A stretch of 64,000 bases of DNA from Sphingomonadaceae bacterium PASS1 (GTDB lineage Bacteria > Pseudomonadota > Alphaproteobacteria > Sphingomonadales > Sphingomonadaceae), in contig NKIR01000004.1 of the NCBI GenBank assembly GCA_002255985.1, positions 159,132 to 223,131 of the forward strand. Reading direction: 5' to 3'. A program made the position numbers and the translations under genes. The notes below the pieces were generated by a model. The model had not been told where the DNA came from, did not search any database, and saw only the letters and a program-made list of their open reading frames with translations. Below are positions 17,463 through 26,816 of this stretch, one piece after another. Each line of letters opens with the position of its first letter. The first letter of the stretch is position 1.

Positions 17463-18665
17463 TTAATGCGTAGTTTTAAAGCCTGTTGCGTCAGCCGCAG
17501 CATAATAACGGGCGATGACGTTTTGTTCTGCAACTGTTAAATGGGGATTCCAAACGTCAAAGATAAGAACTGCACGATTGTGATCGCTATCGTTCCACGC
17601 TTCATGTTCGATGGTATCATCAAAGGCGAAAGCCGTTCCCACTTTCCATTCGCGGGTTTCGCCCCCAACGCGGAAGCCGCATTTCTCTGGCACGATCAGC
17701 GGCAAATGCACAATCGCACGTGTATTGGTCACCCCTGTATGTGGCGGAATTCGGGTGTGCGGCTTCAATATTGAGAAAAATGCACTGGGTGCACGATCCG
17801 GAAGCGTTGTCGTCGGTAAGCTGGTCAAGGCGGCTGCTGTGCGCGGGCAGCGGTCTAAGACGGCCTTATTGGGCTGCCCATATTCCCACAAAAAGCATGC
17901 GCCCCAGTCAAGCGACTGGTCAAGCGCTGACCATTTATTTTCAGGGACGCCCGAATCCATCCGAACATAAGGCCGCAAGGCGTCGCCGGGATCGGCAAGC
18001 AGTGCTTCTAATTCTTGGCGTATTTCGTCTGTCGCAGCTTCAATGGCAGGCATCCATGGGAAATGATGCCTATCGAAAAATTCGTCCGCCGGAAGGAAGG
18101 GGTAATGTAAGCCGTCGCATGTGTTCACATAGGTCCGTCGGCGGCCAAGCGCCACATCGACGAATGCCTTGCTGCGGCGCAGCTCTGTCTCATCCATGGC
18201 AGCAGATAATGGGGCCAGTTCCGTGCTAACCGCGTCTGCAATATTAAGCGTCGCTTGCGAAACAAACGCCTGGCCCCTCTGCAGTGCGGCGGCAATATCC
18301 GGAGATAGGTCTGATGCGTGCGCCGCCATTTGGAGCACACCGCTCCAAGCGACCAGTGCCTCGGCCTTTTCACCCGTACGCTCATGCAATTCGGCCTTAC
18401 GGAGCCAGCCCATAAAGTCCCGGCGGTCGATGCTGATTGCCACGTCCAGCGCCTGCATTTCCCCTTTGTCATCGCCCTGCGCGCGCCGTGCAGTGGCAAC
18501 ATTCCTCCAAAGCGCGCTCGACATCGTGTCATGCATCGTTGCGGCCACGAACAGGCGCTCCGCCTCAGCATAGTTTCCAGCCCGCAGTGCAAGCATGCCT
18601 TCGCTGTTCAGTCTGGCCGCTTCGGCCGGTGGTGCGATCTCGTTCATATGGCGAATGCTTGCCAT
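17463..18665 (-). CDS. TPR protein with aspartyl/asparaginyl beta-hydroxylase domain
   Basis: 400 residues. The N-terminal 115 residues form helical TPR-like repeats (LNSEGMLALRAGNYAEAERL, LWRNVATARRAQGDDKGEM, GWLRKAELHERTGEKAEAL). The C-terminal half matches the AspH Fe(II)/2-oxoglutarate dioxygenase domain: H309 in IPPHTGVTNTRAIVHLPL and H354 in FDDTIEHEAWND are the two iron ligands, with the 2-oxoglutarate-binding arginine R364 in DHNRAVLIFD. As in AspH itself, no carboxylate iron ligand is evident. It hydroxylates Asp or Asn side chains in a protein or peptide target. It is divergent from a P-loop protein gene and close to a TonB-dependent receptor. Confidence 0.88.
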   Translation of the reverse strand: MASIRHMNEIAPPAEAARLNSEGMLALRAGNYAEAERLFVAATMHDTMSSALWRNVATARRAQGDDKGEMQALDVAISIDRRDFMGWLRKAELHERTGEKAEALVAWSGVLQMAAHASDLSPDIAAALQRGQAFVSQATLNIADAVSTELAPLSAAMDETELRRSKAFVDVALGRRRTYVNTCDGLHYPFLPADEFFDRHHFPWMPAIEAATDEIRQELEALLADPGDALRPYVRMDSGVPENKWSALDQSLDWGACFLWEYGQPNKAVLDRCPRTAAALTSLPTTTLPDRAPSAFFSILKPHTRIPPHTGVTNTRAIVHLPLIVPEKCGFRVGGETREWKVGTAFAFDDTIEHEAWNDSDHNRAVLIFDVWNPHLTVAEQNVIARYYAAADATGFKTTH

Positions 18666-18697
18666 TTACCGATAGAAACGGCAAGGTCCATGAAGTT

Positions 18698-19714
18698 ATG
18701 ACGCACAAAAACAGCGAAATGTGGAACGACGGCGCATGGCTTGCGCATCGCTATGATGCGTCTGCAGACGCATTTCATCTGCGGCATGTTAGCCGTTCAG
18801 CGCACAATACCGCTACTTTCCTCACCGATGAATATCTTGGCGTGGAACCAAGCCCGATGGTCCTATCGCGCCGCGAAGCCACAACGGGCCGCACTGACGA
18901 CGCCAGCCTGCATTTTATTTTGCATTCCGCATTTTGTGCATCGACCATGTTGGCCAACGGATTTGATCTGCCGGGCCTTTCTATGGGTCTGAAGGAGCCC
19001 GTTTTGTTGAACGACATTGTGGGCTTTCGTCGTCGCGGCGCGCCACCCACGGCGGTCGCCGAACGGTTGAATGATGCCCTGGATATGCTCGCACGTCCAT
19101 TTGGCGACGATTTGGCGGTTGTTGTGAAACCGTCCAATGTGTTTAATGCTCTTGCACCGGCATCGCTTGCCATGCGGCCGACAAGCAAAGCCATCATTCT
19201 GTATGCGCCACTTTCGGTGTTTCTTTTGTCGGTGGCCCGCAAGGGCCTTTGGTGCCGGCTGTGGTGCCGTGAATTATTGGAAGGGCAAATTGCCGACGGC
19301 ATCGTCGATCTCGGTTTTGAGCCGGGTGATTTTTTTCGGCAGACCGATTTGCAAGTCGCAGCGGTGGGTTGGCTGGCACAGCAAAAGCTGTTCCATCACA
19401 TGACGCAAAAGTTTGGAGCGGAACGCATCTCAACGCTGGACAGTGAACGGCTGACTGCCAATCCCGGTAAAGCTCTTTCCACTGCAGCGTCCCACTTTGG
19501 GCTGGGCGATCATGCCGCTGCGAATGATGCGCATCCTGCGTTTGGCACGCATAGCAAGTTCGGTGGCAGTTTCCGGACAGAAGACCGGCGCGCGGAATAT
19601 GCATTGGCGCAAACGGCGCATGGCGACGAAATTGAAAAGGTCCTTATTTGGGCCAAAGCAGTTGCCCAATCTGCCAACATCCCACTGACGTTGGCGCATT
19701 CGCTTCGCTTTTGA
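18698..19714 (+). CDS. P-loop (sulfotransferase-like) protein, function unknown
   Basis: 338 residues from ATG 18698; the frame upstream overlaps the divergent hydroxylase gene and is discarded. FILHSAFCASTMLANGFD resembles the phosphosulfate-binding loop of sulfotransferase-like P-loop proteins (strand, loop with S-T, helix), and SLKEP-type sequence follows (GLKEPVLLNDIVGF). A basic stretch with VVVKPSNVFNALAPASLAM sits where these proteins bind the nucleotide. No standard 3'-phosphate motif is evident, so the call is tentative. It is divergent from the aspartyl hydroxylase gene (32 bases between starts) and convergent with the TonB-dependent receptor gene. Confidence 0.5.
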   Translation: MTHKNSEMWNDGAWLAHRYDASADAFHLRHVSRSAHNTATFLTDEYLGVEPSPMVLSRREATTGRTDDASLHFILHSAFCASTMLANGFDLPGLSMGLKEPVLLNDIVGFRRRGAPPTAVAERLNDALDMLARPFGDDLAVVVKPSNVFNALAPASLAMRPTSKAIILYAPLSVFLLSVARKGLWCRLWCRELLEGQIADGIVDLGFEPGDFFRQTDLQVAAVGWLAQQKLFHHMTQKFGAERISTLDSERLTANPGKALSTAASHFGLGDHAAANDAHPAFGTHSKFGGSFRTEDRRAEYALAQTAHGDEIEKVLIWAKAVAQSANIPLTLAHSLRF

Positions 19715-19817
19715 AGCGCTCGGCCTAGCCTATTAGGGCTGGCCATTACCTAAACCAACATAACGCAGTCTTGCAGGTCATGGCTCGGCCTTATGGTTTT
19801 GCGTGCCCTCACAATAC

Positions 19818-19852
19818 AAAAGGGGCGGACATCGCTGCCCGCCCCCTTGTTT
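19818..19852 (-). terminator. Rho-independent terminator of the TonB-dependent receptor gene
   Basis: On the minus strand the run GGGGGCGGGC pairs with GTCCGCCCC across a short loop, and TTTTGTATT follows. It begins 20 bases past the receptor stop. On the plus strand the same hairpin ends in CTTGTTT and could also stop transcripts from the P-loop gene. Confidence 0.75.
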
Positions 19853-19870
19853 GATTATATGCTCTTCAAT

Positions 19871-22800
19871 TTAGAAGCGCAGCTTTGCCGTTACAGCATA
19901 GCGACGACCCAGCGCGTCATATGTCGACGGGAAGGTGTTGCCGCTGTTGTACGATGTCGAACCAGCATTGTTGCCGGTCAATGGCGGAGCCTTATCCAGC
20001 AAGTTCTGCACCGAAACGGTGATGGTCAGATTTTCGCTGGCATTGAGACGCGTCGACAGATCAAAGTAATCATATGCACTGATCTTGCCGAAGTTAACCG
20101 TCTGGCCACCAACGCCCAATACGGTCGAGCCGATCGTTCCGTTGAAGAACGCACCACCGTCAATCACGTCAAGTGGCTCTTGCTCCATCGCTGACAGGTG
20201 ACGCCACAACAACGACACATCGATCTTGTCGTACGACAATGTTGTACGCTGCGACCATGAGAAGTCTGGCTGCAGTGAACCACAGTTCGAGCTGACATAT
20301 CCGGTGCAATCGCGATTGACCGATTCCGGGTTGAGCACGAACGCATTGAACGTCGATTTGAACGTGTAGTTACCGTTGAACGACAATGCCAAACCGATTT
20401 TGTCGGTCAGATCAGTCTTGTAGTTCACGATCAAGTCGATGCCGTCAGTTCCAATGGCACCCGCGTTCGACAGAACCGAGGGCAGGCCAGTGAAAGTGCT
20501 TGGGTCACCGCTCAGGCTACCATCGGCCGGGCTACGACGAATGCTGGTACAAGCAGCAGATGTCGATGCGCCTGCTGCCGGGGTGAACACGTTCGTTCCG
20601 AAGCAAGCCGCAATTACGTCACCAGGGGTCGGGGACGAAATCGCGCCCGATACCTTGATGTTGTAATAATCGATCGACGCAGTGAAACCAGGGATAATCG
20701 CTGGCTGGAAGATCGCACCAATGGTGAAGCTGTCCGACTTTTCAGGCTTAACGTTAACGTTACCGCCACCAGTCGAGTTCACCTGACCTGCGTTAGGCTG
20801 GGGAATCGAGTTGATGTTGCCCAAGTTGGCACCTTGCGCCAAACAGACGGCACGAAGCTCACCGGTTGGGCCAGTTGCCGGACGTCCTGGCAACACAGCG
20901 CCAGCCGTCGTCAACGTCGCACATGGATCGGTACCAAGGTTGGTCAATCCAGTGTTCACTGGCGCGAACAATTCACCAATGTTCGGCGCACGAACTGCAC
21001 GGGCAAAGTTACCACGAAGGGCGAGACCTTCGATTGGCTCCCAAGTACCACCAGCCTTAAAGGTTGTGGTGTTGTACGATGGGTTACCTGGTGCGTCTAC
21101 GGTGTACGACGAATAGCGAAGGCCGCCTTCAACAGTCAGGCTGTTAAAGAATGGCTTGTCGCTAACCAGTGGCACAACGAGTTCGCCAAAGGCTTCATAC
21201 ACGTTGAAGCCACCAGAGATATCTGGTGTCGCACCACCGGCACCGCCAAGATCGCCGCCCTTGGCAAGCGCGTCAGCGCCCTGACGGGCAGTATATTTGC
21301 GGAACTCACCGCCGACTGCGAATGCCACGGCATCTTCAGCAAATGGGCTGGTAACACCCGCATCGCCGTTGATGGTTCCCTTGACTTGTGCAAGCGAGGT
21401 TTTCGTAAAGCTGGTGCTTTCCTGAACCAAGAACGGAATCGCTGATGGCTGAATGGTACCGAACACATTTGCCGCAACGCATCCATTTGATGTGTCGAAG
21501 CAAACTGGCGCAGCAGCAGTTCCGCCCGCACGAAGCGACTGACGGAAACGCGAGTTCAAGGTATAACCCTTAATCGTCTGAATATTCTCACTTTGGCCAT
21601 AGGCACCCGAGAGATCCCAGTCGATTGAGTCGGTGATCGAACCGCGGGCTCCCAAACGGTAATCGAATACGGTCGTGACATATTGCGAAATACGTGGACC
21701 GGCTTCGACTGCGCGACGGGCAAAAAGTGACTGCGGGTTAGGGTTGTAACCTTCACCAGCTTCGATCACGCCATTGCCGTTAACGTCGAATGGCTGCCAT
21801 GCTTGCAATACAGCAAGACCGTTGCCCGACGTCGTAGCAGTTGCAGACGCGCCACCTGTACCGATTTCAAGATAACCGGCCTGTCCAGGACGCAAGCTTG
21901 GGTTAGCTGCGGCATCGCACTGAGCTTGTGAAAAGCGTGGGGTATAAACCGTCGCGCTTGGGTTAACGTCGAATGCGCAGAACTGGTTACGCATAGCGGC
22001 AGGCAAGAACGGGTTGTTCAATGGAATGTTCACGCCGATGCTGAACGCGCCGGATGGTGCGATGATCGTGTCTACAGTGTTCTTGGAGAACAGACCGCGC
22101 GAATACACTTCAACCGCATCGCTGACTTCGTAACGCGCTTGACCGAACATGTTGAAACGTTCGAACGGTGTCTGGAAGACGTTATATGGGTTAAAGTTAA
22201 ACGTCGAGAAGGTCGGAACAAGCTGACCCGCGTCGTTGATCTGGTTGGTACCGCCATTGCCTGTACCGCTAACCAGACGACCGCCCGAGAAACGCGACGG
22301 GAATGCCGTACCTGAACCAAGCGCTGTACCACTGTAGGTATCAAGGGTGGTTAGCGAAACATCGCGCGCACCTTGATATACTGGGTCAGCTTGCTGGTAA
22401 CCAACGCCAAATACGGCGTTACCGCGACCATCGTCGAAGTTCGCACCGATTGTGACATCAGCGCGGAAAACGTTACCGTCACCTTTTTCGGTGAGCTGCT
22501 GCGAAGCTTGGGCTTCCATGCCGGAGAAATCATTCTTCAAGATGAAGTTAACAACACCGCCAACGGCGTCAGCGCCATAAGTGGTCGATGCACCGCCGGT
22601 GAGAACGTCAACGCGCTCAACCAGAGCGAGCGGAATGTTGTTCAAATCGACCTGACCACCGAAACCGGCGGGCACGATGCGATCACCGTCGAGCAGTACG
22701 ACGTTACGGTTTGAACCAATGCCGCGCAAGTTAACGTACGATGCACCACCGTTACCGTTATTGACCGCAGAACCGATCGAAGCGACAACGCCTGGGATTT

Positions 22801-23044
22801 CACGAAGAACTTCTTCGGCCAGGTTGGACTGAAGCAGTTCCATTTCTTCGGCGGAAGTTACGTTCACCGGAGCCGAACGCTCAAGGTTCGGATTGGTGAT
22901 GAGCGAACCCGTTACGACGATTGCCTCGGCGGTTTCTTCTTCGGCTGTCGCATCCTGAGCGAATGACGGCGTTGAGATCAACGCCAGACCCAGTGCGAGC
23001 GGTGCCGCTGCATATTTCAAATTGCTGATACGTGTGTTTTTCAC
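19871..23044 (-). CDS. TonB-dependent outer-membrane receptor
   Basis: 1058 residues from GTG 23044 (GGGG lies 7 bases before it); an in-frame ATG at 23071 would add nine residues. A signal peptide ends at SFAQD, and a TonB box-like EAIVVTGS follows at about 40-47. The plug domain (NVTSAEEMELLQSNLAEEVL to VNFILKND) and a large beta barrel come next. The C-terminus ends in aromatic residue F (RYAVTAKLRF), as outer-membrane proteins do. It belongs to the large Caulobacter/sphingomonad type that imports oligosaccharides, peptides or other bulky substrates using TonB energy. The substrate is not readable. The neighbouring hydroxylase and P-loop genes are probably functionally linked. Confidence 0.93.
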   Translation of the reverse strand: MKNTRISNLKYAAAPLALGLALISTPSFAQDATAEEETAEAIVVTGSLITNPNLERSAPVNVTSAEEMELLQSNLAEEVLREIPGVVASIGSAVNNGNGGASYVNLRGIGSNRNVVLLDGDRIVPAGFGGQVDLNNIPLALVERVDVLTGGASTTYGADAVGGVVNFILKNDFSGMEAQASQQLTEKGDGNVFRADVTIGANFDDGRGNAVFGVGYQQADPVYQGARDVSLTTLDTYSGTALGSGTAFPSRFSGGRLVSGTGNGGTNQINDAGQLVPTFSTFNFNPYNVFQTPFERFNMFGQARYEVSDAVEVYSRGLFSKNTVDTIIAPSGAFSIGVNIPLNNPFLPAAMRNQFCAFDVNPSATVYTPRFSQAQCDAAANPSLRPGQAGYLEIGTGGASATATTSGNGLAVLQAWQPFDVNGNGVIEAGEGYNPNPQSLFARRAVEAGPRISQYVTTVFDYRLGARGSITDSIDWDLSGAYGQSENIQTIKGYTLNSRFRQSLRAGGTAAAPVCFDTSNGCVAANVFGTIQPSAIPFLVQESTSFTKTSLAQVKGTINGDAGVTSPFAEDAVAFAVGGEFRKYTARQGADALAKGGDLGGAGGATPDISGGFNVYEAFGELVVPLVSDKPFFNSLTVEGGLRYSSYTVDAPGNPSYNTTTFKAGGTWEPIEGLALRGNFARAVRAPNIGELFAPVNTGLTNLGTDPCATLTTAGAVLPGRPATGPTGELRAVCLAQGANLGNINSIPQPNAGQVNSTGGGNVNVKPEKSDSFTIGAIFQPAIIPGFTASIDYYNIKVSGAISSPTPGDVIAACFGTNVFTPAAGASTSAACTSIRRSPADGSLSGDPSTFTGLPSVLSNAGAIGTDGIDLIVNYKTDLTDKIGLALSFNGNYTFKSTFNAFVLNPESVNRDCTGYVSSNCGSLQPDFSWSQRTTLSYDKIDVSLLWRHLSAMEQEPLDVIDGGAFFNGTIGSTVLGVGGQTVNFGKISAYDYFDLSTRLNASENLTITVSVQNLLDKAPPLTGNNAGSTSYNSGNTFPSTYDALGRRYAVTAKLRF

Positions 23045-23385
23045 GATATAGCCCCTATAATAGCGCCCCATTCCAACGACTTACCGCGTCCTGGTGGCTG
23101 TTAAACTCCCCAGCTTTTTCACTCAAATTGCACATGCAATGCATGCACGAAGTGGGGTGAAATCCCTCCGGGTTGCCGGCGCTTTGGCGGATTTCCTAGG
23201 TTTGCGCAACAAATTGGACCGATATGACAATAATATTTCGGGGCTGTCACCTTTATGCAACAGTGACTTATCCACAGAATCCGGTTCGGCATAGCAAACC
23301 CTCGGCAGGCCGAAAAACGTTCATGACAGCGACAGCGTCCTTCGTTATGAGAACGGCATTTCAGTTATAAAGGCGGCCTTTCTTG
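23045..23385. other. Divergent intergenic region with a DnaA box
   Basis: 341 bases between the divergent receptor gene and the cyclophilin gene. A perfect DnaA box TTATCCACA lies at 23268-23276. No open frame with coding character and no obvious riboswitch fold were seen. Palindromic TGCATGCA-like sequence occurs near 23132-23145. Promoters for both flanking genes must lie here, but I could not assign -35/-10 pairs with confidence. Confidence 0.5.
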
Positions 23386-24036
23386 ATGTTACCACGCATA
23401 TTTTTGTCGAAGCTGACTGCGCTCATTTTAGGCGGGCTATTCCTTGCAGGCGTTCCCGCACTGGCGCAGACGCTGCCAACTGGGCCTGCACCCGTTGCGC
23501 CTGACCTTGAAAATATGCTGGTTCTCGATTTATCGACGGGCGGCCGCGTCACCATTCAGATGCTGCCTGCCATTGCACCAGCACATGTTGAGCGCATCAA
23601 GACTTTGACGCGTCAGGGCTTTTACAATGGCGTTATCTTCCATCGCGTGATTGAGGGCTTCATGGCGCAGACCGGCGACCCCAAGGGCACGGGCCAAGGT
23701 GGATCCGAGCTTCCCGATTTGAAGGCCGAGTTTAACAGAACGCCGCATTTGCGCGGAACAGTGTCGATGGCACGCACGAATGAGCCAGACACGGCCAACA
23801 GCCAGTTCTTCATCTGCTTCCAACCGCGCTTCAACCTCGACAACAAATATACCGTCTTTGGCCGCGTGACATCAGGCATGCAGTTTGTTGACGCCATTGA
23901 ACGCGGCGAACCGCCCGCAAACCCAAGCCAAGTGCTTCAGGCATCGATTGCGGCAGACAATGTCCCACCGCCCGCCTTTCCCAAACAGCCCGTTGCTGAA
24001 AAACCCATTACCGTAGACCAACTCAGCGGTAGCTAA
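23386..24036 (+). CDS. Peptidyl-prolyl cis-trans isomerase, cyclophilin type, exported
   Basis: 216 residues from ATG 23386. A TTG one codon earlier is possible, but ATG is preceded by AGGCGG at suitable distance. Residues 1-27 are a signal peptide ([18 protein letters not shown]). The cyclophilin core follows: [18 protein letters not shown] with the catalytic arginine in FHRV, then [10 protein letters not shown] and [12 protein letters not shown]. It catalyses proline isomerisation in periplasmic proteins. The C-terminal 25 residues are a proline-rich tail. queA begins 16 bases downstream, so the two are probably co-transcribed. Confidence 0.93.
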   Translation: MLPRIFLSKLTALILGGLFLAGVPALAQTLPTGPAPVAPDLENMLVLDLSTGGRVTIQMLPAIAPAHVERIKTLTRQGFYNGVIFHRVIEGFMAQTGDPKGTGQGGSELPDLKAEFNRTPHLRGTVSMARTNEPDTANSQFFICFQPRFNLDNKYTVFGRVTSGMQFVDAIERGEPPANPSQVLQASIAADNVPPPAFPKQPVAEKPITVDQLSGS

Positions 24037-24052
24037 CCGCTTCGGCAACATC

Positions 24053-25093
24053 ATGCGCGTAGACCTGTTTGATTTCGAGCTTCCGCCCGAGCGGATAGCG
24101 CTGCGGCCCGTTAGCCCGCGGGATTCCGCGCGCATGCTATGCGTCGGTGGCGAGAGCGGCCTTGTAGACGCTTACGTGAGCGACCTACCGCAAAAGCTGC
24201 GCAAGGGCGATTGCCTTATCTTCAACGACACCCGCGTCATACCTGCTCAGCTTACTGCCCGCAGGGGCGACGCAACGATTGGCGCGACGTTGCATAAACG
24301 CATCGATCTGCGCCGCTGGCAGGCCTTCATCCGCAACGCGAAGCGCCTGCATATTGGCGACTGCATTGATTTTGGCCAAGGCGTCTTGGCCAAGGCCGAA
24401 GAACGCCATGACGATGGCAGCTTTACCTTGTTCTTTGAAGGCGATGAACCGGTCGAAGTCTTGCTACATCGTGCCGGCACGATGCCATTGCCGCCTTATA
24501 TTGCCGGCAAGCGGCCGACCGATGCGCGCGACGCCGAAGATTATCAGACGATGTTCGCGCAAAAGGACGGCGCCGTAGCCGCCCCCACCGCGTCACTGCA
24601 TTTCACACCCGAGCTCATGCAGGCGGTGCACGATGCTGGCATAGAAACCGCAACGCTTACCCTGCACGTGGGTGCGGGCACATTCCTTCCGGTAAAGGTC
24701 GACGACACCGCAAGCCATCGCATGCATAGCGAGTGGGGCAGCATTGATGCCGAGACAGCATACAGGCTCAACAGCATTCGCGAAAACGGCGGTCGCTTGA
24801 TCGCGGTCGGCACCACCTCGCTGCGCTTGGTCGAGAGTGCCGCCGACCAAAATGGTATGGTGCACCCGTTTGAAGGCGACACCGATATCTTCATCACGCC
24901 GGGCTATCGGTTTAAGGCCATCAACGGCCTCATGACCAACTTCCATTTGCCAAAATCGACCCTGTTCATGCTGGTAAGCGCGCTGATGGGGCGCGAGACG
25001 ATGCAAGCGGCGTATGTCCATGCGATCGCTGAAGAGTACCGGTTTTACAGCTATGGCGACAGCAGTCTTTTACTCCCACAGCATAGCGCTTGA
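24053..25093 (+). CDS. queA: S-adenosylmethionine:tRNA ribosyltransferase-isomerase
   Basis: 346 residues, full length. It transfers and isomerises the ribosyl group of S-adenosylmethionine to make epoxyqueuosine at the wobble position of tRNAs. Visible family sequences are [14 protein letters not shown] at the start, [51 protein letters not shown], and the C-terminal [17 protein letters not shown]. tgt, the usual partner, is not next to it. It follows the cyclophilin gene by 16 bases. Confidence 0.97.
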   Translation: MRVDLFDFELPPERIALRPVSPRDSARMLCVGGESGLVDAYVSDLPQKLRKGDCLIFNDTRVIPAQLTARRGDATIGATLHKRIDLRRWQAFIRNAKRLHIGDCIDFGQGVLAKAEERHDDGSFTLFFEGDEPVEVLLHRAGTMPLPPYIAGKRPTDARDAEDYQTMFAQKDGAVAAPTASLHFTPELMQAVHDAGIETATLTLHVGAGTFLPVKVDDTASHRMHSEWGSIDAETAYRLNSIRENGGRLIAVGTTSLRLVESAADQNGMVHPFEGDTDIFITPGYRFKAINGLMTNFHLPKSTLFMLVSALMGRETMQAAYVHAIAEEYRFYSYGDSSLLLPQHSA

Positions 25094-25147
25094 CGCGCAA
25101 AAATTAGCAGCGATACATCGTCCAACATAATCTGTTGGGGAGCAATC

Positions 25148-26800
25148 ATGGGACGAATGCTGATTGGGGGCGTTGCCATATTAAGCGCGATGACTTTGGC
25201 GGCTTCGCCGTCGCGCGCTCAAGACCAAGCGATCACCGTCACCGGACAGGCCCAAAGCAAATGGAAAGAAGCCGAAAGCGACCATTTTAAGATTTACAGC
25301 GATGGCGACGAAAAATCGCTCGCACGCCTTTCGGGCAGATTAGAGGCTATCCATTATCTTTTAAAAATCGCGACAAATATGCGGGAACCCGACGACGCCA
25401 ATATCGTCAAGGTGAAGGTGTATTCGGTCGCAAGTGTCGCCGATGTTCAGCGGCTCCTTGGCGACCCAAGCGCGGGGGCCGCAGGCTATTATGACCCCCA
25501 ACTTGCCGGACCGATTTCAGTCATCCCGCGCGATGCAGGGAACAGCGGCACATTCTCTGGTGAACTCGTGCTCTTCCACGAATATGCCCACCACTTCATG
25601 TTGCAATATCAGGCGGCAGCCTATCCAGCATGGTATGTGGAAGGCTTTGCCGAGCTGATTTCGACCGCTTCGTTTGAACGCGAGGGCGCCATAACCTATG
25701 GTAAGCCAGCGCGGCATCGGGAGGGCGAGTTGCGCTACACGCGTCGCTATCCTGCAGCGAAGATGGTCGATGGACGTTATCTCGACGAAAGCTGGGACGC
25801 CGAAAATTGGGATTATGGCGATGCCTGGGCCGTGACGCATTATCTGACATTTTCGGAAAAGCGCAAAGGCCAGCTGAAAGCATATCTTAACGCGATCAAT
25901 GCTGGCCAAAACTATGCCGAAGCAGCGAAGATTTTTGGCGACGTCAATGACCTCACCCGCGAAGTCGGTATTTACGTCGATAGCGGAAGCTATCCTTATA
26001 AAACGCCGCCTTTGCCGCCTGAAGTTATCAAAGCACCCGTCATCCGGCCGATTAGCATGGCGGAGGCTGACTTTATCGACGACCGGATAACGATGGAGCG
26101 ACTTGCGCGAATTTCGTCCAAGGAAGAATATGAGGCCTGGGTCAAAGTCCTAGCTAAAACCAAGAATCCGGTAAAAAAGGATTTCGACACATATTTCGGC
26201 GAGAAAACGGCAAACCGTGACAAGTGGATGCAGAAATTGCGCATTAAGACCGCAGCTTATGCGACCGATAGCTTGGCATGGACGGTGCAAGCGCATGCCG
26301 AATGCATGGCCAAAGATTTTGCCGCCTGCCAGATAAGCAGCGACAAAGCGCTGGCGCTGCAACCCGACAATTGGGAGGCTATGTTACGCAAAGGGCAGGC
26401 CTTGCTGGGATTGGCTGGCACAGCAGCCGATGCTGATAAAAAAATTGCGTTCAAGGATGCCCGGACTTGGCTACTGAAAGCCAATGCCGCAAACCCGCCA
26501 GCGCATGAGCCGCTCTATTTTTATCACCAAAGCTTTGGCGCCGAAGGCAAGCGCGCACCCGAGATCGCTGTTGCTGGCCTTGCGCAAGTTGTTGACACCA
26601 TCCCGCAAATTGATGCCCCGCGCCTGACGCTGGGCAGCGAATTGATGGCGCGTAATCGCTTTGCAGAGGCGCGCCGCACGTTACGGCCACTGGCGTATTC
26701 ACCGCATGAATCGGTCGAACAAAAACGGGCACTGGCATTATTGAAGCTGATTGACGAGAAAGAAGCGAAGAACCAAGCGACGGATGTACCCGTCAGCTAA
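25148..26800 (+). CDS. Exported gluzincin-like metalloprotease of unknown function with TPR-like region
   Basis: 550 residues. Residues 1-24 are a signal peptide. HEYAH at 144-148 is an HExxH zinc motif, and EGFAE at 165-169 supplies the third ligand, the arrangement of DUF1570/peptidase MA-like gluzincins. The C-terminal part (about 360-540) is helical and repeat-like (FAACQISSDKALALQPDNWEAM, ARRTLRPLAYSPH), consistent with TPRs. GGGG lies before the ATG. It stands alone between queA and the convergent pyk gene. Substrate unknown. Confidence 0.82.
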   Translation: MGRMLIGGVAILSAMTLAASPSRAQDQAITVTGQAQSKWKEAESDHFKIYSDGDEKSLARLSGRLEAIHYLLKIATNMREPDDANIVKVKVYSVASVADVQRLLGDPSAGAAGYYDPQLAGPISVIPRDAGNSGTFSGELVLFHEYAHHFMLQYQAAAYPAWYVEGFAELISTASFEREGAITYGKPARHREGELRYTRRYPAAKMVDGRYLDESWDAENWDYGDAWAVTHYLTFSEKRKGQLKAYLNAINAGQNYAEAAKIFGDVNDLTREVGIYVDSGSYPYKTPPLPPEVIKAPVIRPISMAEADFIDDRITMERLARISSKEEYEAWVKVLAKTKNPVKKDFDTYFGEKTANRDKWMQKLRIKTAAYATDSLAWTVQAHAECMAKDFAACQISSDKALALQPDNWEAMLRKGQALLGLAGTAADADKKIAFKDARTWLLKANAANPPAHEPLYFYHQSFGAEGKRAPEIAVAGLAQVVDTIPQIDAPRLTLGSELMARNRFAEARRTLRPLAYSPHESVEQKRALALLKLIDEKEAKNQATDVPVS

Positions 26801-26816
26801 CGTACACCGCCGGCCA

